NCBI GenBank assembly: GCA_022072205.1
Contig: JAJVID010000106.1
Span: 1-49,549, forward strand
Reading direction: 5' to 3'
Length of the DNA stretch: 49,549 nucleotides
Origin: Acidobacteriota bacterium
GTDB lineage: Bacteria; Acidobacteriota; Blastocatellia; RBC074
A program made the position numbers and the translations under genes. Every line of letters starts with the position of its first letter. Position 1 is the stretch's first letter. A model generated the notes under the pieces. That model was not told the origin of the DNA, did not search any database, and saw only the letters and a list, made by a program, of their open reading frames with translations. This document shows positions 1-7,569 of this stretch, one piece after another.

Positions 1-356
1 CAGCCTTGTTGTCCCTGTTGTGAGTAGTTCGGATTCGTCATCCAACCATGCTCCCATTCTCCCTCTGGACTCATCATCCACCAGCCTGGTCTCCACTGTC
101 CCTGCGGAGGAATGGCGGGCGGTGTCGTTTGTGGAATGGATGTTGCTTGGAATTGTTGCGGAATTACTGTGGGTTGAATTTGTTGTTGCGGAACTATCGT
201 CGGTTGAATCTGTTGTGGAACGAATGTCGGTTGGGCAAATTGTTGCACTGGGGCGCTGATGGCGCGCATCTGTGTGATGAATGTTCCTGCCATGAACCCG
301 CCCACCAGTACGGTTCCAGCCGCGACCAGTCCGAGAAGGATTTTTACAAATTTCAT
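1..356 (-). CDS. Gln/Pro-rich secreted or membrane-anchored protein, 3' end outside window
   Basis: Reading the minus strand from an ATG at 356, with an AGGAG ribosome site about 8 bases upstream, gives 118 uninterrupted codons to the window edge, so the C-terminus is missing. The N-terminus (MKFVKILLGLVAAGTVLVGG) is a signal peptide or membrane anchor. It is followed by a low-complexity stretch (about residues 40-80) built from repeats of the type QPTxVPQQ, then a Trp/Met-rich segment (WWMMSPEGEWEHGWM). Family not recognised. It is divergent from the metal-responsive arsR gene 152 bases away, so a link to metal stress or the cell envelope is possible but only inferred. Confidence 0.7.
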   Translation of the reverse strand, partial: MKFVKILLGLVAAGTVLVGGFMAGTFITQMRAISAPVQQFAQPTFVPQQIQPTIVPQQQIQPTVIPQQFQATSIPQTTPPAIPPQGQWRPGWWMMSPEGEWEHGWMTNPNYSQQGQQG

Positions 357-445
357 TTGCGATCTCCTGTTTGTGAAGTTACGCACAGGATAATCCCCAG
401 ATATATAGAATTTGTGTAGAACAAGTGAAAAAGCCGTATAAATCC

Positions 446-474
446 TTGACAGGTTTTCTTGAGGGGGGTAATAT
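446..474 (+). promoter_or_regulatory. Strong sigma70-type promoter of the arsR-ATPase operon
   Basis: A perfect TTGACA (446-451) and a near-perfect TAATAT (469-474) are separated by exactly 17 bases, 35 bases upstream of the arsR start. The -10 box overlaps the operator dyad that follows, as expected for repression that is lifted by metal. Confidence 0.8.
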
Positions 475-500
475 ATCATTATATACTGATACAATGATAT
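473..500. promoter_or_regulatory. Probable ArsR-family operator dyad
   Basis: Perfect 8-base inverted arms ATATCATT (473-480) and AATGATAT (493-500) are spaced by 12 bases and run from the -10 box to just before the ribosome site. Size, AT-richness and position match operators of ArsR/SmtB repressors. Binding by the adjacent regulator is inferred. Confidence 0.7.
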
Positions 501-508
501 GAGGAAAT

Positions 509-859
509 ATGTTAATAACGTCCACAACTTCCAGCATCGACTTGCAAGCCAAGCTTTTTCGCGGCTTCGCCGATCCTTCCCGACTCTCCATCCTCCTGGC
601 TCTGCGTGAAGGTGAGCGGACGGTCAGCGACCTGGTGGAAACCACAGGATTTACCCAACCCAATGTCTCGAACCACCTATCCTGTTTGCGTGATTGCGGG
701 CTGGTCACTGTCCGCCAACAGGGACGCTTTGCTTATTACTCCCTCAGCGATGACCGCGTTGCCAAATTGCTTTTGCTTGCAGATGAACTGCTGGCTGATG
801 TCGCACGCGGCGTCTATGAATGCACGCGCTATACCATAAGGGACTCAAAAAATGGCTAA
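509..859 (+). CDS. ArsR/SmtB-family metal sensor, CmtR-like
   Basis: A 116-residue winged-helix repressor. The recognition region (TQPNVSNHLSCLRDCGLV, about residues 49-66) carries two cysteines, C59 and C63, with a third, C105, near the C-terminus. This spacing closely follows the three-cysteine Cd(II)/Pb(II) site of mycobacterial CmtR (C57, C61, C102 as I recall). It therefore probably senses soft divalent metals such as cadmium or lead and releases its operator when metal binds. The start at 509 has GAGG at 501-504. The last 8 bases overlap the ATPase gene, so the two are translationally coupled and the ATPase is the evident regulatory target. Confidence 0.88.
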   Translation: MLITSTTSSIDLQAKLFRGFADPSRLSILLALREGERTVSDLVETTGFTQPNVSNHLSCLRDCGLVTVRQQGRFAYYSLSDDRVAKLLLLADELLADVARGVYECTRYTIRDSKNG

Positions 860-2939
860 CCCGCAGACTCTCGAAATTCCCATCTCAGGCATGGACTGCG
901 CCGAATGCACCCAGCATGTCCAACACGCCATCGAAAAACTGCCTGGCGTACAATCCGTCAATGTGTTTCTGGGCACCGAAAAAGCGATTGTGCGACTCGA
1001 TCCATCCAAAGTGGATTTGCCTGCCATTCGCACAGCGGTTCAGGGCGCTGGCTATGACATCCCCGCCTCGGACTCACCCAAAGCTGATCCTGTTTCGATG
1101 GGCGACTTCAACCGCCGACTGACGATCCTGCTGGTCAGTGTGTTCGCCATTATCCTCAGTGTAGTGATCTTCGGCGAAGGCTTGGGCTTGTTCGATTTTC
1201 TCAACGACCTGGTCCCCTTTCCGTTGGGTGTCGTGTTGGTCATCGCAGGCGGTTACCGTGTCTTTCTGAACGTCATCCGCGCCACATTGAAACGCCAGAT
1301 CATTTCGCATACCTTGATGACCATCGGTGTCATTGCCGCACTCGCGGTTGGACAATGGGTCACGGCGGCGCTTGTCGTTGTCTTCATGCGAGTCGGTGAT
1401 TATGTCGAGAACTTCACCACAGAATCTGCCCGCCGCGCGGTAAAGGAACTAACCTCACTCGCCCCATTAACTGCTCGTGTGGAACGCGATGGAGCGGAAG
1501 TCGAAGTCCCAGTCACCGAGGTGAAAGTCGGTGAAACGATCATCGTCCGTCCAGGCGAAAAGATCGCTGTGGACGGCGAAGTCATCAGCGGTCAAGCCAC
1601 GATCGATCAATCTGCCATTACAGGCGAATCCATGCCTGTTGAAGCCGCAAACGGAACCCATGTGTATGCGGCAACGATTGCCAAACTGGGTAGTCTGCGC
1701 ATCCGCGCAGACCGAATTGGAACGGACACCACCTTCGGACGCGTGGTCAAAATGGTGGAAGAGGCTGAGGCGCATCGCGCTGACGTTCAACAGATCGCCG
1801 ATAAATTCAGCGCCTGGTATCTGCCCGTGGTCGCTGTCATTGCGGGGTTGACCTTCTTATTTACCCGTAATCCATTATCCACTGCCGCTGTCCTGTTGGT
1901 CGCCTGCTCCTGTTCCTTCGCGCTGGCAACTCCGGTTGCCATGCTTGCCTCCGTGGGCGCAAGCGCAAAACGCGGATTGCTCATCAAAGGCGGCAAGTAT
2001 CTCGAACTACTGGCGCGCGCCGATATTCTGTTGGTGGATAAGACTGGCACGCTCACCCTTGGACAGCCGCAGATTACGGATGTAGTTTCGTTGAATGGGT
2101 TAGCACGTTCTGATTTACTTGGTCTTGCCGCCTCTGCTGAACGTTACTCCGAACATCCATTGGCGGAAGCCGTGCGTGTGATGGCTCGTGATGAAAAAGC
2201 CGTTTTGGTCGAACCTGAAAAATTCGAAGCCATCCCTGGACATGGAGTTCAGGCGATCATCAATGCCCAGACCATTCGGATTGGCAATCGACGCATGATC
2301 CCCTCTGCTGCATCATTGCCCATTGCCAAAGACCTGGAAGCACAAGGCAAGACCCTCTTGTTCATGGAACGTGATCAGGAGTTGGTGGGCGTGTTCGCGG
2401 CAGCGGACACTTTACGTTCCGAAGTGCCTAATGCACTGGCTGAAGTTCGTTCGCTCGGGATTCGGCATATTGAACTACTCACGGGAGATAACGAAAGAAC
2501 AGCTTCCGCGCTGGCAGAAAAATTGGGTGTCTCCTACCGTGCAAATCTGTTACCAGAACACAAGATCGATGTGGTCAAGGAATATCAGGCAAAGGGACAC
2601 GTTGTCGTAATGATCGGCGACGGTGTGAACGATGCGCCCGCGCTTGCCCAAGCAAATGTCGGCATGGCAATGGGCGCGGCGGGCACGGATGTTGCCATCG
2701 AAGCGGCGCATATCGCCCTCATGCGCGAAGACTGGAATTTGGTGCCAGATGTATTAAAGATCGCCCACCGCACCATGCGGATCGTCAAGACGAATCTGGC
2801 GTTCACAACCATCTATAACCTTGTGGGATTATCTCTCGCCGCGCTGGGTATCCTCCCGCCTGTTCTCGCTGCCGCAGCGCAATCCCTGCCTGATATTGGC
2901 ATTATGGGGAACTCGGCAAGGTTGCTGAAGTCAAAATAA
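852..2939 (+). CDS. Heavy-metal P1B-type ATPase with CSC membrane motif
   Basis: A 695-residue ATP-driven metal efflux pump of the inner membrane. It has an N-terminal HMA domain with GMDCAEC (C16, C19), an actuator TGES at 257-260, the phosphorylation motif DKTGTLT with D396, the P1B-specific HP at 435-436, and the hinge GDGVND at 589-594. The metal-binding motif in the sixth helix, normally CPC, reads C352-S353-C354, so the invariant proline is replaced by serine. The C-terminal helices end with PDIGIMGNSARLL, unlike the usual P1B-1/P1B-2 ending. Coupling to a CmtR-like sensor suggests Cd, Pb or Zn export; the substrate is not proven by sequence. It overlaps arsR by 8 bases. Confidence 0.93.
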   Translation: MANPQTLEIPISGMDCAECTQHVQHAIEKLPGVQSVNVFLGTEKAIVRLDPSKVDLPAIRTAVQGAGYDIPASDSPKADPVSMGDFNRRLTILLVSVFAIILSVVIFGEGLGLFDFLNDLVPFPLGVVLVIAGGYRVFLNVIRATLKRQIISHTLMTIGVIAALAVGQWVTAALVVVFMRVGDYVENFTTESARRAVKELTSLAPLTARVERDGAEVEVPVTEVKVGETIIVRPGEKIAVDGEVISGQATIDQSAITGESMPVEAANGTHVYAATIAKLGSLRIRADRIGTDTTFGRVVKMVEEAEAHRADVQQIADKFSAWYLPVVAVIAGLTFLFTRNPLSTAAVLLVACSCSFALATPVAMLASVGASAKRGLLIKGGKYLELLARADILLVDKTGTLTLGQPQITDVVSLNGLARSDLLGLAASAERYSEHPLAEAVRVMARDEKAVLVEPEKFEAIPGHGVQAIINAQTIRIGNRRMIPSAASLPIAKDLEAQGKTLLFMERDQELVGVFAAADTLRSEVPNALAEVRSLGIRHIELLTGDNERTASALAEKLGVSYRANLLPEHKIDVVKEYQAKGHVVVMIGDGVNDAPALAQANVGMAMGAAGTDVAIEAAHIALMREDWNLVPDVLKIAHRTMRIVKTNLAFTTIYNLVGLSLAALGILPPVLAAAAQSLPDIGIMGNSARLLKSK

Positions 2940-3023
2940 TGACATTGGGATTTTTCACTGGCATATAAAACAAACAACAAGCGACACGGACCAACCTCCC
3001 CACAACCTGAATCACTATGATGT

Positions 3024-3048
3024 CGGCTGGCAGTTCAACTGCCAGCCG
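3024..3048 (+). terminator. Perfect hairpin after the ATPase gene
   Basis: Twelve-base perfect arms (CGGCTGGCAGTT and AACTGCCAGCCG) around one central base, followed by ATTTTCATTT. This is probably the rho-independent terminator of the arsR-ATPase operon. It sits only 25 bases before the pilin start, so it could also shape that gene's leader. Confidence 0.6.
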
Positions 3049-3073
3049 ATTTTCATTTCAAAAAGGAGATTCC

Positions 3074-3253
3074 ATGTTCACTTTGTTCAAACGTTTCATC
3101 CGCGAAGAGGATGGTCAGGACTTTGCCGAATACGCCCTGATCCTGGGCGCAATCGGTGTGGTTGCGATTGCCGTGATCGCCCGCTATCGCAATGAACTGA
3201 TCGCCGCCTTCGAAGCCGGCATCGAAGCCTTACGCATGGCGCGAGGCGGATAG
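3074..3253 (+). CDS. Flp/Fap-type pilin
   Basis: A 59-residue type IVb pilin. The short basic leader ends at DG, followed by QDFAEYALILGAIGVVAIAV: the Flp signature with a prepilin-peptidase site after Gly, Glu+5-like/Tyr, and a hydrophobic helix that packs in the pilus core. I chose the ATG at 3074 because of AAAGGAG about 7 bases upstream; an upstream in-frame ATG at 3017 would place the terminator hairpin inside the gene. It heads a run of pseudopilin genes. No tadA/B/C, secretin or prepilin peptidase lies in the window, so assembly genes must be elsewhere. Confidence 0.85.
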   Translation: MFTLFKRFIREEDGQDFAEYALILGAIGVVAIAVIARYRNELIAAFEAGIEALRMARGG

Positions 3254-3255
3254 AG

Positions 3256-3648
3256 ATGTTCCGCTGGAAGGAAAAAGGGCAGACGATGGCAGAGTTCGCC
3301 CTGGTCATGCCGATTCTGATTCTGCTCATGTTCGGCATGACCTTCGCCGCGTTCTATGCCTTCCGATCCGCCGCCACGGACTGGGGTGTGTTCATCACGG
3401 GCGTTGCTTCAGGTTCATACAACACACCCGCCACCGAAAACGCCCGTGACAATGTTTTATGGCCCGACCTGGCAGATCGCATCCATGCCGGTCAGACCGG
3501 TCCACGTCAGGTACGTTCACTGATCAGCGTGGAGGACTCGCGCAATTGGATCTTTGGCATCCAGCTGATTGAAGCGCAACGCGCCGAGACCAACTTTCGC
3601 CTTTGGCGCTTCTATCCTGGTCCACCCCCCGCCGGAGGCTTTGAATGA
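3256..3648 (+). CDS. TadE-like minor pilin
   Basis: A 130-residue protein starting 2 bases after the Flp gene. The N-terminus (KEKGQTMAEFALVMPILILL) has the TadE/TadG-type class III prepilin signature: a short basic segment, Gly-Gln cleavage region, Glu, and a single hydrophobic helix. The rest is a small periplasmic or extracellular domain with no recognised motif. It probably primes or caps the Flp pilus. It overlaps the next gene by 4 bases (ATGA). Confidence 0.75.
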   Translation: MFRWKEKGQTMAEFALVMPILILLMFGMTFAAFYAFRSAATDWGVFITGVASGSYNTPATENARDNVLWPDLADRIHAGQTGPRQVRSLISVEDSRNWIFGIQLIEAQRAETNFRLWRFYPGPPPAGGFE

Positions 3649-4073
3649 AAGCCTTGTACCGAAACGGCGAACGCGGACAAGCCCTGGCAGAGACCGCCTT
3701 ATTCGCAATGCTGGCAGTCATCATGGCGTTCGGTTTGTTGGCGTGGATTCCGACGCATCGGGCCCGCACCGCCGCGACTGCGGCAGCCTATGCCTGTTCG
3801 CAATTCCTCTCGCAATCGCCTGATCCGGCGCGCGCCCGAAATAATGCGGTGAATGTCGCCTGGCAAACCCTGAATGCGGATTGGTCCGCAACCGCAGGTG
3901 TGCAATATCGGGTGCAGGTTTCACCTCCCAGTGGACCGGGAGAGCCGGGTCAGTGTCTGGTCTCGTTTCAAGCGCCAACTTTGTTTGATGGGCTACTTGG
4001 TTTGAGTCAAAGCGGATGGAACAGTGAATGGTTCATCTCGCGCTCGGAGACCTGGAAAGCGAAATGGCGATGA
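3645..4073 (+). CDS. TadE/TadF-like minor pilin
   Basis: A 142-residue protein with the same architecture as its upstream neighbour: a basic start, then ERGQALAETALFAMLAVIMA, a prepilin-like site and helix, followed by a soluble region. The start overlaps the previous stop as ATGA, and its own stop overlaps the following gene, so the block is translated as a unit. Function beyond minor pilin is not visible in the sequence. Confidence 0.7.
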   Translation: MKALYRNGERGQALAETALFAMLAVIMAFGLLAWIPTHRARTAATAAAYACSQFLSQSPDPARARNNAVNVAWQTLNADWSATAGVQYRVQVSPPSGPGEPGQCLVSFQAPTLFDGLLGLSQSGWNSEWFISRSETWKAKWR

Positions 4074-4486
4074 AGATCAAACTCAAAGAGCGCGGACAAT
4101 CTGTCGCCTTGTTCGCCATCCTGATGCCCATCATGTCACTCTTTCTGTTGGGCATCCTCGATTACATGGTGACCAACGCGCGTGTGATGGAGACCGTGGC
4201 AGCCGCCGACCTTGCCGCTCATGCTGGCGCGCAGGAGATCACCGTCCTGCCGGATGGAACCATCACCGCCACCACTGCCGGCAATGGAATTGCCGCAGCC
4301 TACTTCAATTCACAGCGACCGGGGTCCGCACACCTCAACTCCGTTTCCTGTGGACGACATCAAGGGCGACCTGCCTGTTATGTCACTGCTCAAGTTCAAT
4401 CGGCGGGGTATTTGTTCCCCGCCCGCTGGGTGACCGTGCGCGCCATTGGGTATCTGGCGCATGGCGTGACCCGCGAAGATCAATAA
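4064..4486 (+). CDS. TadG-like pilus-assembly protein
   Basis: About 140 residues. KERGQSVALFAILMPIMSLF is the Tad/TadG N-terminal transmembrane segment with the ERGQ site, and the following AADLAAHAGAQEI resembles the helical stretch after it in TadG proteins. It lacks the large VWA or adhesive C-terminal domain of full TadG proteins, so it is a short form. The start is 4064, or 4070 where ATGA overlaps the previous stop; a GGAAAG at 4054-4059 suits either. A further upstream ATG at 4028 would overlap the previous gene by 46 bases and is less likely. Confidence 0.65.
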   Translation: MAMKIKLKERGQSVALFAILMPIMSLFLLGILDYMVTNARVMETVAAADLAAHAGAQEITVLPDGTITATTAGNGIAAAYFNSQRPGSAHLNSVSCGRHQGRPACYVTAQVQSAGYLFPARWVTVRAIGYLAHGVTREDQ

Positions 4487-4501
4487 TTTTTTTGGAGAAG
4501 A

Positions 4502-5518
4502 ATGAATTCGCTATGGAAAACAATCCTGGATGGATTGACCTATAAAGACCTTGCCGGGAAACGGCAACCCCGCATTTACACCGTTGTCACCGGGCTGATC
4601 CTGTTATTGCTGTTCGTGGCTGGAGGGATGGCAGGCTTGAATCGCTACTTGTTGATGAGTCGTGTGCAAGCCACACCGGAAGCAGTCACCCTCCCGACAC
4701 AGACGGTGGAGCCGGTGGCAACGGAAACCATTGTGACCAGCCCATCGGGAGGTGTGGATTCGTTTGGCTGTCCAACGGATTCGTCGGAGTGGTTCTTCAC
4801 GCCGACCATGATCAGCGAGAATTACCAGGTGATCCAGCCAGCTTGTGTGTATCAAGGCTTGGAGAAGACCATTGCATGGGCACTGGCAATCCGCGAAGGA
4901 TACAGTCGTGCCGAAGCCACGGAACTACTTGGGTTTAGCGAAATGCCCATGCGCCAGATGAAAACCGTCACCCTTCCCAGGGATGCGAATGATCTTGTGG
5001 ATGTGCCGGTTAGTTTCATCCCACCCAATCCCAATTTCAAGGAATGGCGACTGAAAACAAATGGTGACGCGGCGGTGACTTATGCCCTGCGTGGTTGCTT
5101 CGAGACATCCACGGTCAAAGGCAATCGCGTCGAGATCTGGGGCGGTGAGTATCCGGTGATCTGTCTGGTAGTGGAGGATGCCGAGAATACGCATATCCTC
5201 TATGCGTTGAGTGATCACAAGTACATATCCACTGCCACACCCATGCGTTCCTTCCTACTCTTCGGGTATCTGGGGGATGGACAGTGGGTTTGGTTGGGCA
5301 CGCAGACGGAACCGAAGTTGGAGATCACCAATGCAAAAGAAAATGCCAGCGACCGCCTGACCGTTGCGACCTTATATGACTCTCAACCCTGGGATGCCAA
5401 GTGGCTGAGCAACACTTATCATCTTGACATGCAACCGCTGCCGGAAAACTGGCAGTCTTTCACGGATGAAAACGAGAAGCAGTACATCCTCTCCGTGTTA
5501 TCGGGAGCCGCGCCATGA
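4502..5518 (+). CDS. Unrecognised single-pass membrane protein of the pilin cluster
   Basis: A 338-residue protein: a cytoplasmic N-terminus of about 25 residues, one transmembrane helix (about 27-50, VVTGLILLLLFVAGGMAGL), a Thr/Pro/Val-rich linker (about 57-80), then an extracytoplasmic domain with scattered cysteines. The ribosome site GGAGAAG lies just upstream. The stop overlaps the next start (ATGA). I do not recognise the family. Its place behind four pilin-type genes suggests a Tad accessory or surface protein specific to this lineage. Confidence 0.7.
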   Translation: MNSLWKTILDGLTYKDLAGKRQPRIYTVVTGLILLLLFVAGGMAGLNRYLLMSRVQATPEAVTLPTQTVEPVATETIVTSPSGGVDSFGCPTDSSEWFFTPTMISENYQVIQPACVYQGLEKTIAWALAIREGYSRAEATELLGFSEMPMRQMKTVTLPRDANDLVDVPVSFIPPNPNFKEWRLKTNGDAAVTYALRGCFETSTVKGNRVEIWGGEYPVICLVVEDAENTHILYALSDHKYISTATPMRSFLLFGYLGDGQWVWLGTQTEPKLEITNAKENASDRLTVATLYDSQPWDAKWLSNTYHLDMQPLPENWQSFTDENEKQYILSVLSGAAP

Positions 5519-6717
5519 AACGCGCCAGTCTATTTCTTCTGCTGATCGTCTTGATCTCCGTTCAACCTTTATCCGTCCTGGCACAGTCTGCCCCATCCTG
5601 TTCCTTTCAACCGGATGGAAGCATCATTTGCACAACAGGTGGAGGAAATGAAGGCGGCGGAGAGGAAGGCGGTGGAAATAACAATAACAACAATGGCGGT
5701 GGCGCTTGTACACCCGGCAATCATCTGGCATTCCAAGTAGTTGAATATTACGCGGAAAGTAGTTCCTGCAAGGTCTTTCCCATCCGGGTGGATAACTGCA
5801 CCGGGCAGGTCCTGCATATCATCGAGCAAACAGCAGTCATGCCTTGTGAACTGCCCAATACCACACCGCCTCAACATCCCTGTACATCGTTCTCTGTGAC
5901 TGCTGGCGGTATTACCTGTGCCAACAACGGCTGGAACGTAAGTGCGCGTGTCACGTTTCCCGAGATCTATCTGGATGTGCGCCCCTATCCTGCGACTCTT
6001 GTTCGCTGGCCTACCGTTGTCCGCAATGGCGGTATGCCTGAATCCTCCGGATCAGGTGGCGTGAACTATATTCCCAATGGCGGCGGATCGCCCAGTCATC
6101 CACAGGTGGGCGACTGGCAAAATCTACGCCTGATCCTGACCTTGCGACCGGCGGGCCCCATGTTTGTGACTCTGCCTCTGATTGGAGATCTGATGTTATC
6201 CAATGGCGCAAGCCAAACAATTCAATGGGAAGTGCCTTCCCATCCGGCAGTGGGAGCTTCCACGCTCGCAGGCAGTGTCAGTGGACTGGATGAACTCCCC
6301 GGGGACATGCCTTTATTCGTTGGCAATGGACGCGCCCCCTACAAGTTGTTCTGGGAGTTGCGTTATCAGGAGTATGAAGCCATCGAAGGCTGCCTTGCCG
6401 GTCCGAATGGCAACGGTAATTACAACTGCGGTGGCGGAACCGGGCATCGCGGCATCACAGGCTATGAATGGAAGAATCATTCTAGCGGTGGAGAGATTCC
6501 CCCATCTGCTGTGGCAAATCTACCTGCCGTGAGAATGGCGGATATCAACAATGATGGTACGCCGGACGCCTACTGGGATACCAACCTGACCCTGCGACGC
6601 ATGGATGGTGCCGGCAGTATCAGCAATCCTCAATATCAGCGTTCCTGGAATTGGGGTGGAGTCATCTATTGGGCAGTGCGTGAAGGGCAGGGGCAGATCG
6701 GCTGGCCGGGGCAGTGA
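5515..6717 (+). CDS. Unrecognised secreted protein with Gly/Asn-rich linker
   Basis: A 400-residue protein with a clear signal peptide (MKRASLFLLLIVLISVQPLS, cleavage near VLAQS), then a cysteine-containing segment, a Gly/Glu/Asn linker (about residues 42-63) and a large extracellular region with several Cys pairs. Near the end, DINNDGTPDAYWD resembles a calcium-binding EF-hand/FG-GAP-like loop (DxNxDGxxD). Translationally coupled to the preceding membrane protein by ATGA. Family not recognised; probably a surface or adhesin-like partner of the pilus cluster. The operon ends here. Confidence 0.7.
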   Translation: MKRASLFLLLIVLISVQPLSVLAQSAPSCSFQPDGSIICTTGGGNEGGGEEGGGNNNNNNGGGACTPGNHLAFQVVEYYAESSSCKVFPIRVDNCTGQVLHIIEQTAVMPCELPNTTPPQHPCTSFSVTAGGITCANNGWNVSARVTFPEIYLDVRPYPATLVRWPTVVRNGGMPESSGSGGVNYIPNGGGSPSHPQVGDWQNLRLILTLRPAGPMFVTLPLIGDLMLSNGASQTIQWEVPSHPAVGASTLAGSVSGLDELPGDMPLFVGNGRAPYKLFWELRYQEYEAIEGCLAGPNGNGNYNCGGGTGHRGITGYEWKNHSSGGEIPPSAVANLPAVRMADINNDGTPDAYWDTNLTLRRMDGAGSISNPQYQRSWNWGGVIYWAVREGQGQIGWPGQ

Positions 6718-6744
6718 TATGATCGTTGTCTGCCTTGTGTAGAG

Positions 6745-7032
6745 TCTTTTGTATCTTGGGACTGGACTCGGATTCTCGCATAACTTGGGATTCCTTACCA
6801 ATGCGGTGAGTTTCAGTCTCTCGTAACTTGGGACTAAAAGAGCGAAGATCACATAAAGTCTTCGCTCTTTATGGAGCAACGCTTGTAGATATCTGGATTT
6901 CAAACCCAAAATATCGAGTCTCAAGTTATGTGAGAATTTCGCCATGAGTCCAAAGTTATGCGAGAAAAATTCTTGACTGATTGGGCGAACTTGCGAAACT
7001 TGCCCCTGAATCCACTCTCAAGTTACAAGAGA
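6745..7032. mobile_element. Non-autonomous element with six terminal-type repeats in inverted arrangement
   Basis: Three copies of a 17-19 base repeat (consensus TCTCGCATAACTTGGGACT) lie in plus orientation at 6745-6763, 6774-6790 and 6819-6835. Three copies in minus orientation lie at 6917-6935, 6947-6965 and 7014-7032. A perfect hairpin sits between the two groups. No transposase is present. Multiple internal copies of the end sequence at both ends is a hallmark of IS21-like elements, so this may be a small deletion derivative of one; the family assignment is inference. The copies differ at several positions, so the element is old or degenerate. Confidence 0.6.
6837..6870. terminator. Perfect 12-base hairpin inside the repeat element
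   Basis: Arms AAAGAGCGAAGA (6837-6848) and TCTTCGCTCTTT (6859-6870) with a 10-base loop. Flanked by A-rich and T-rich bases on both sides, it could terminate transcription in either direction and would serve the pilin operon. It may be the terminator left over from the lost transposase gene. Confidence 0.55.
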
Positions 7033-7162
7033 CCGAACATTTTAATGGAACAGAACATCCATCAGGATAATTACACAGCCCGGTGGAAAATGATAAGATA
7101 ATCTGCGAAAATATAAAGGTTATTTGAAATTATAGATTCAGATCGTCTTGAATTTTGGTACG

Positions 7163-7244
7163 CCATCAATTTGATGGCCAAGATCCAATGAACAATACCG
7201 CTCCTCTCCGTTTGAGGGGTGGTATTTTGATTAATAGTTCATTG
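7163..7244. repeat. Nested palindromes in the 7033-7277 gene-free stretch
   Basis: A perfect short palindrome CCATCAATTTGATGG (7163-7177) is followed by nested arms: outer CAATGAAC (7186-7193) with GTTCATTG (7237-7244), and inner AATACCGCTCCTC (7194-7206) with GAGGGGTGGTATT (7214-7226, two mismatched positions), then TTTTGATT. The inner hairpin may terminate transcription. I see nothing else in 7033-7162 or 7245-7277 beyond AT-rich sequence. Confidence 0.45.
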
Positions 7245-7277
7245 CATTAGGTTGGAAAAATCATGACTAACATTTTC

Positions 7278-7499
7278 TTACCCCAATCTTGCATCCCTTG
7301 CACGAATGATGGTCTGTGCGCGATCTGCCACTTGTAATTTGTTGAAGATATTCGAGACGTGATTGCGCACGGTTTTTTGACTGATGACGAGAGCACCCGC
7401 GATCTCTACATTATCTGGGACAGATCTTCGCGATTGTGATAGTTTCGCAAGGAAAATACCACAGTCAGAACCCTTTGAAATTTTTTCAGATACCCCCAC
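7278..7499 (-). pseudogene. Remnant of a LuxR-type DNA-binding domain
   Basis: The last 45 or so residues (EIAGALVISQKTVRNHVSNI followed by FNKLQVADRAQTIIRARDA) are a good LuxR/FixJ-type helix-turn-helix with its normal C-terminal end. The N-terminal part is not recognisable, and the receiver and linker expected upstream are missing. I read it as the 3' remnant of a response regulator, not a functional gene. It lies between the degenerate repeat region and tetR, consistent with a decayed interval. Confidence 0.6.
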
Positions 7500-7569
7500 C
7501 TGGACCTTGACAAAGAGATGCCAATCTTGAAAAGGAAAAGCGCAATTTGTTTCTGCTTTTGTACGAAAA

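Noticed and set aside
20..419. Two plus-strand open frames at the left edge
   Set aside because: The minus strand codes for a signal-peptide protein with repeats and a proper ribosome site; the plus frames are its mirror.
7278..7499. A functional small LuxR-type regulator
   Set aside because: Only the C-terminal helix-turn-helix is recognisable, the N-terminal part is unlike any domain and there is no convincing ribosome site, so it is called a remnant.
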